A stretch of 64,000 nt of DNA, from NCBI GenBank assembly GCA_003330885.1, contig CP030277.1:2232001-2296000 (forward strand), in the 5' to 3' direction. The position numbers were made by a program, and so were the translations under genes. The notes under the pieces are model-generated. The model did no database searches and was not told where the DNA came from. It saw only the letters and a program-made list of their open reading frames with translations. Source of the DNA: Rhodobiaceae bacterium. Its GTDB lineage: Bacteria; Pseudomonadota; Alphaproteobacteria; Parvibaculales; Parvibaculaceae. Below are positions 61,620 to 64,000 of the stretch, one piece after another (position 1 is the first letter of the stretch; each line of letters opens with the position of its first letter).

Positions 61620-62233
61620 CCCGCCCCCAACACACCAAGCTCTTCGAGATGGGCTTCCAATCCAACGGCATGCTTAAAGTGATGCGAAACCATACCAAGC
61701 TCAGCCGCGGCATTTGCATTGACCAACGTGTCATCCACATAAAGCGTTCGCGTCGGATCTGTCCCCATGCGCGTCAACGCGCGCCGATAGATTTCCAGAT
61801 CTGGCTTGCAAATTTTCTCATCCCCAGAAACCACGACGGTCTTAAGTCGCGCGACTGGTGGGAAAGCTTCCGTAAGAAGCGGATAGATGGAGGATGGCAT
61901 ATTGGTGAGCCCGTGAAACTCAAGGCCTGCACTCTCCGCGCGGTCCATGAGCGCGCTCACGCCTTCAATCTCTCCAGGCGACATTTCAAGATAGCGCGCG
62001 CCCCAGACATCAATGAGCTCTGCGTGATCAGGATGCGCCTCCTTAAGGGACGCGGCGTTCTCCTCAAACGAGGTTCCCTGATCATGAGCGAAATGCCACT
62101 CCAGGGTGCAAACATCCTTCAGAAAGGTCTCAACAGCCGCCTCGTCTGGCAACAGCTTGCGATAGAGATGCCTTGGGTCCCATTGAACCAACACATTGCC
62201 CACATCGAACAGAATGGCATCAATCATTGCCAT
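61616..62233 (-). CDS. HAD-superfamily phosphatase, first of a tandem pair
   Basis: 205 residues. FDVGNVLVQWDPRHLYRKLLP at the start, GLTNMPSS, KPDLEIYRRAL, LYVDDTLVNANAA near the end: all HAD motifs are complete. The ATG at 62233 (MAMIDAI) is preferred over one nine codons upstream. The paralog follows with a four-base overlap, so the two are co-translated and may act on related substrates. Confidence 0.9.
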   Translation of the reverse strand: MAMIDAILFDVGNVLVQWDPRHLYRKLLPDEAAVETFLKDVCTLEWHFAHDQGTSFEENAASLKEAHPDHAELIDVWGARYLEMSPGEIEGVSALMDRAESAGLEFHGLTNMPSSIYPLLTEAFPPVARLKTVVVSGDEKICKPDLEIYRRALTRMGTDPTRTLYVDDTLVNANAAAELGMVSHHFKHAVGLEAHLEELGVLGAG

Positions 62234-62290
62234 GAAGCTGGACCCCCCACTACTCACCAAGTTCTAGGACTTGAAAAAGACAAAATAAAA

Positions 62291-62313
62291 GGCCGCCTCC
62301 AAAAGGAGCGGCC
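62291..62313 (-). terminator. Terminator of rpmJ
   Basis: GGCCGCCTCC and GGAGCGGCC pair with one bulge and an AAAA loop. On the minus strand TTTTATTTTGT follows, 98 bases past the rpmJ stop codon. Confidence 0.85.
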
Positions 62314-62410
62314 TCTCAAGATTAGTTTCGGTCTTAGATCAAATTAAGGCGTAAAGAACCGAGTTCAGGCAGATACCCACCCTAGACTCAAGTTTAGCCC
62401 AGGTTTTTGC

Positions 62411-62536
62411 TCAACCCTGGCGCGCCTTGAACCGGCGGTTTGTCTTGTTAATCACGTAAAGACGACCTTTGCGACGGACCAAACGGTTATCCCGATGGCG
62501 ATCCCGGAGCGATTTCAACGAGTTACGGACTTTCAT
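62411..62536 (-). CDS. rpmJ: 50S ribosomal protein L36, zinc-free type
   Basis: 41-residue ORF ([41 protein letters not shown]). It lacks the three cysteines and one histidine of zinc-binding L36 and belongs to the long, zinc-free form (YkgO-like), which is the usual L36 of alphaproteobacteria. Its own terminator follows. Confidence 0.96.
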   Translation of the reverse strand: MKVRNSLKSLRDRHRDNRLVRRKGRLYVINKTNRRFKARQG

Positions 62537-62813
62537 AGTGCTCTACCTTGGGCTCGGACGGGATACGCGGGTGCCTTGCAGCCCCGGACATATCGCCGGT
62601 AAATGTCTGAAATTTGGCCGGAAACTAAGCCCCTGAAGCGCCCCTGTCAACAGCCCGTTCAAAGCCCCATATGCAATCAACCATGAACCTTTGGATCACT
62701 TTACAAGGACCCGTCCAGGACATAGGACTGAGCCCAACCGAAAATGACGCTGGCGCCACTTTTACCCCCTAAAAGTCGAGCCCATATACCCAGCACAACG
62801 CAAGAGATCACCC

Positions 62814-63833
62814 ATGAGCGAAGAAGAATACGAGAATCAGGGTCCAGATATCCTGCCGCTACCGGCAGAAGACTTCATCACCCACGAGCCGCGCTGGTTT
62901 CAGGATGTGTTGGCAGAAACACCCGAAACGCGCTGGGTAGACTCAGAAGATACGAAGATTCACTACCGGAAATGGGCCTCCAAGGCGGAGAATCGCCCAG
63001 GCTTATTGTTCGTCCATGGCAATGGGGCTCACGCCCGTTGGTTTGACTTCATAGCACCGCTCCTAACCGACCGCTATGAAGTTGCGTCCATTGACCTGCC
63101 CGGCATGGGCGACAGCCATTGGCGAGACGAATACACCCGCGAGACCTATGCCCATGCCATCAAGACGGTTGCCTTTGATGCGGGCCTCGGCCCTCGCCCG
63201 GTCATTGTTGGCCATAGCTTCGGCGGATTCGTGACACTCATTACAGGAGCCCTTTATGGCGCTGACCTCGGCGGTGTGATTCTTGCCGACTTTAAAGTCC
63301 GCCCGAAACACGACGCCGTTGAATGGTTCTTAGGCGATGCGCCCCGGCGCCCGACGCGCATTTATCCGGACCTGGAAACAGCACTCGGTCGTTTTCGTCT
63401 CGCGCCACTCCAGGAATGCGCCAACAAGTTCATTACAGACTATATCGGGAAGCATTCACTGAGAGAGGTTACCGTCGGCGAAAACGAAGGACGCCGCCCG
63501 GCTGAGGAAGCCGGCTGGAGTTGGAAATTCGACCCCTTCGCCTTCAACGGCTTGCGCATGGGTGGGGATGAGCATGAAGACATGTTCAAGAACCTCGCCT
63601 GCAATGTGGGCGTCATGTATGGCGACATCTCAAAAGACCATGACCTTGAGACCATGGCCTTTATGAGGGGATTGCGCCCTGAAGCACCAATCTTCACTGT
63701 TCCCTTCGCCCAGCATCACATCATGCTGGACCAACCAGTGGCCTTTGCGTCCGCAGTAGGTTCGTTGATGGCGGATTGGGAAGCCAAGGGCGCTTTGTCC
63801 GCCAGTAAGAGCAGCGCTACCGCCGCGGCCTAA
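62814..63833 (+). CDS. Alpha/beta hydrolase (paralog of the gene at 38646)
   Basis: 339 residues: a 60-residue acidic N-terminal extension, then a hydrolase core with [18 protein letters not shown] (nucleophile Ser) and AQHHIMLDQPVAF (His). The blocks [25 protein letters not shown] and MLDQPxAF are shared with the hydrolase at 38646. The C terminus is Ala/Ser-rich. Its substrate is unknown. It stands alone, divergent from rpmJ. Confidence 0.88.
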   Translation: MSEEEYENQGPDILPLPAEDFITHEPRWFQDVLAETPETRWVDSEDTKIHYRKWASKAENRPGLLFVHGNGAHARWFDFIAPLLTDRYEVASIDLPGMGDSHWRDEYTRETYAHAIKTVAFDAGLGPRPVIVGHSFGGFVTLITGALYGADLGGVILADFKVRPKHDAVEWFLGDAPRRPTRIYPDLETALGRFRLAPLQECANKFITDYIGKHSLREVTVGENEGRRPAEEAGWSWKFDPFAFNGLRMGGDEHEDMFKNLACNVGVMYGDISKDHDLETMAFMRGLRPEAPIFTVPFAQHHIMLDQPVAFASAVGSLMADWEAKGALSASKSSATAAA

Positions 63834-63845
63834 CTCACCCAACAA

Positions 63846-64000
63846 TCAATGAGGATGAAGCTCTGCGTCTTCATCCTCTTCCACATTCGCCTGAATGCGC
63901 CGCACGACGGGATGGAACATCGCCATCAGCAGAATGATGACCATGAGGCCCATGGCGAGCATGAACGGCGCCTGTGGCATCACTTCTAGGAGTGGCACCC
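63846..64000 (-). CDS. C-terminal end of a membrane protein (partial, runs off the window)
   Basis: At least 50 residues of an open frame ending at 63846: LEVMPQAPFMLAMGLMVIILL, a membrane helix, then PVVRRIQANVEEDEDAELHPH. The pattern PQxPxxYxxM followed by a helix and PxxRR near the end resembles the tail of alkane 1-monooxygenase/AlkB-type desaturases, but this is weak. A perfect GAGGATGAAG / CTTCATCCTC inverted repeat lies in its last codons. Confidence 0.6.
   Translation of the reverse strand, partial: VPLLEVMPQAPFMLAMGLMVIILLMAMFHPVVRRIQANVEEDEDAELHPH

Overview
The window looks like a chromosomal core region of a heterotrophic, aerobic alphaproteobacterium, most like the Parvibaculum/Rhodobiaceae part of the Hyphomicrobiales. 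The evidence is a set of clade-typical genes: the cell-cycle proteins RcdA (DUF1465), TrcR (DUF1013) and GapR (DUF2312), plus DUF1192, DUF1244, COQ9 beside rpsU, the three-gene pntAA/pntAB/pntB transhydrogenase preceded by the tiny aa3-oxidase subunit IV, PAS_5-type proteins, zinc-ribbon-free L31 and L36, and alphaproteobacterial palindromic intergenic elements. No tRNA, rRNA, insertion sequence, prophage or CRISPR array was seen. Coding density is high. I did not compute GC content or search any database.

Layout. 0-8 kb: pgk, a ThiE-like gene, a SEL1-repeat protein, efp, an inositol monophosphatase, then an OmpA / MotA-like / MotB-like envelope trio. 8-11.6 kb: nitric-oxide detoxification (hmp and nsrR, divergent, around a 39-bp palindrome) and a TetR/hydrolase pair behind overlapping operators. 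11.6-14.6 kb: a paraoxonase-type lactonase and an MsbA-like ABC exporter. 14.9-18.6 kb: rpmE and the rcdA / DUF1192 / quinone oxidoreductase / trcR group. Inside this group, an AT-rich gap of about 480 bp encodes what looks like a small structured RNA with a strong terminator. 18.6-25 kb: prpE, TauE/SafE and LysE transporters and an acyl-CoA ligase. 25-31 kb: two DUF465 proteins, a diguanylate cyclase, purEK, two PAS_5 paralogs, coq9 and def. 31.3-38.5 kb: rpsU, a SufR-like cysteine-rich regulator, a GNAT enzyme, a GH20 hexosaminidase, the proton-translocating transhydrogenase and the small oxidase subunit. 38.6-44.3 kb: a tightly overlapping operon (M3 peptidase, ABC1/UbiB kinase, PaaI thioesterase, alpha/beta hydrolase) and an OmpA lipoprotein. 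44.7-48.9 kb: a sigma-54 response regulator and a zur-znuD zinc-uptake unit. 48.9-55.2 kb: a LuxR regulator with an HSL-type esterase, divergent from a beta-barrel protein, then gapR, a periplasmic RidA, DUF1244, a YbdK-type ligase and an N-formylglutamate amidohydrolase homolog. 55.3-64 kb: glycerate 2-kinase, pyruvate kinase, two hydrolases, a TPR protein, a saccharopine-dehydrogenase-like enzyme, two HAD paralogs, rpmJ, and the 3' end of a membrane protein.

How the genes fit together. Lower glycolysis and glyceraldehyde/glycerate use are represented at both ends (pgk, glycerate kinase, pyk). Short- and medium-chain acyl activation (prpE, acyl-CoA ligase), NADPH supply (pntA/B) and quinone maintenance (COQ9, ABC1 kinase) suit an aerobe living on fatty or organic acids. 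Zinc homeostasis has a Zur box, Zur, a ZnuD-like receptor and zinc-free ribosomal proteins. The most unusual DNA is the structured gap between rcdA and the DUF1192 gene. Other features worth checking are a family of three covarying intergenic hairpins, an orphan ZorAB-like motor pair, and a bacterial paraoxonase that keeps the metal and histidine-dyad residues known from mammalian PON1.
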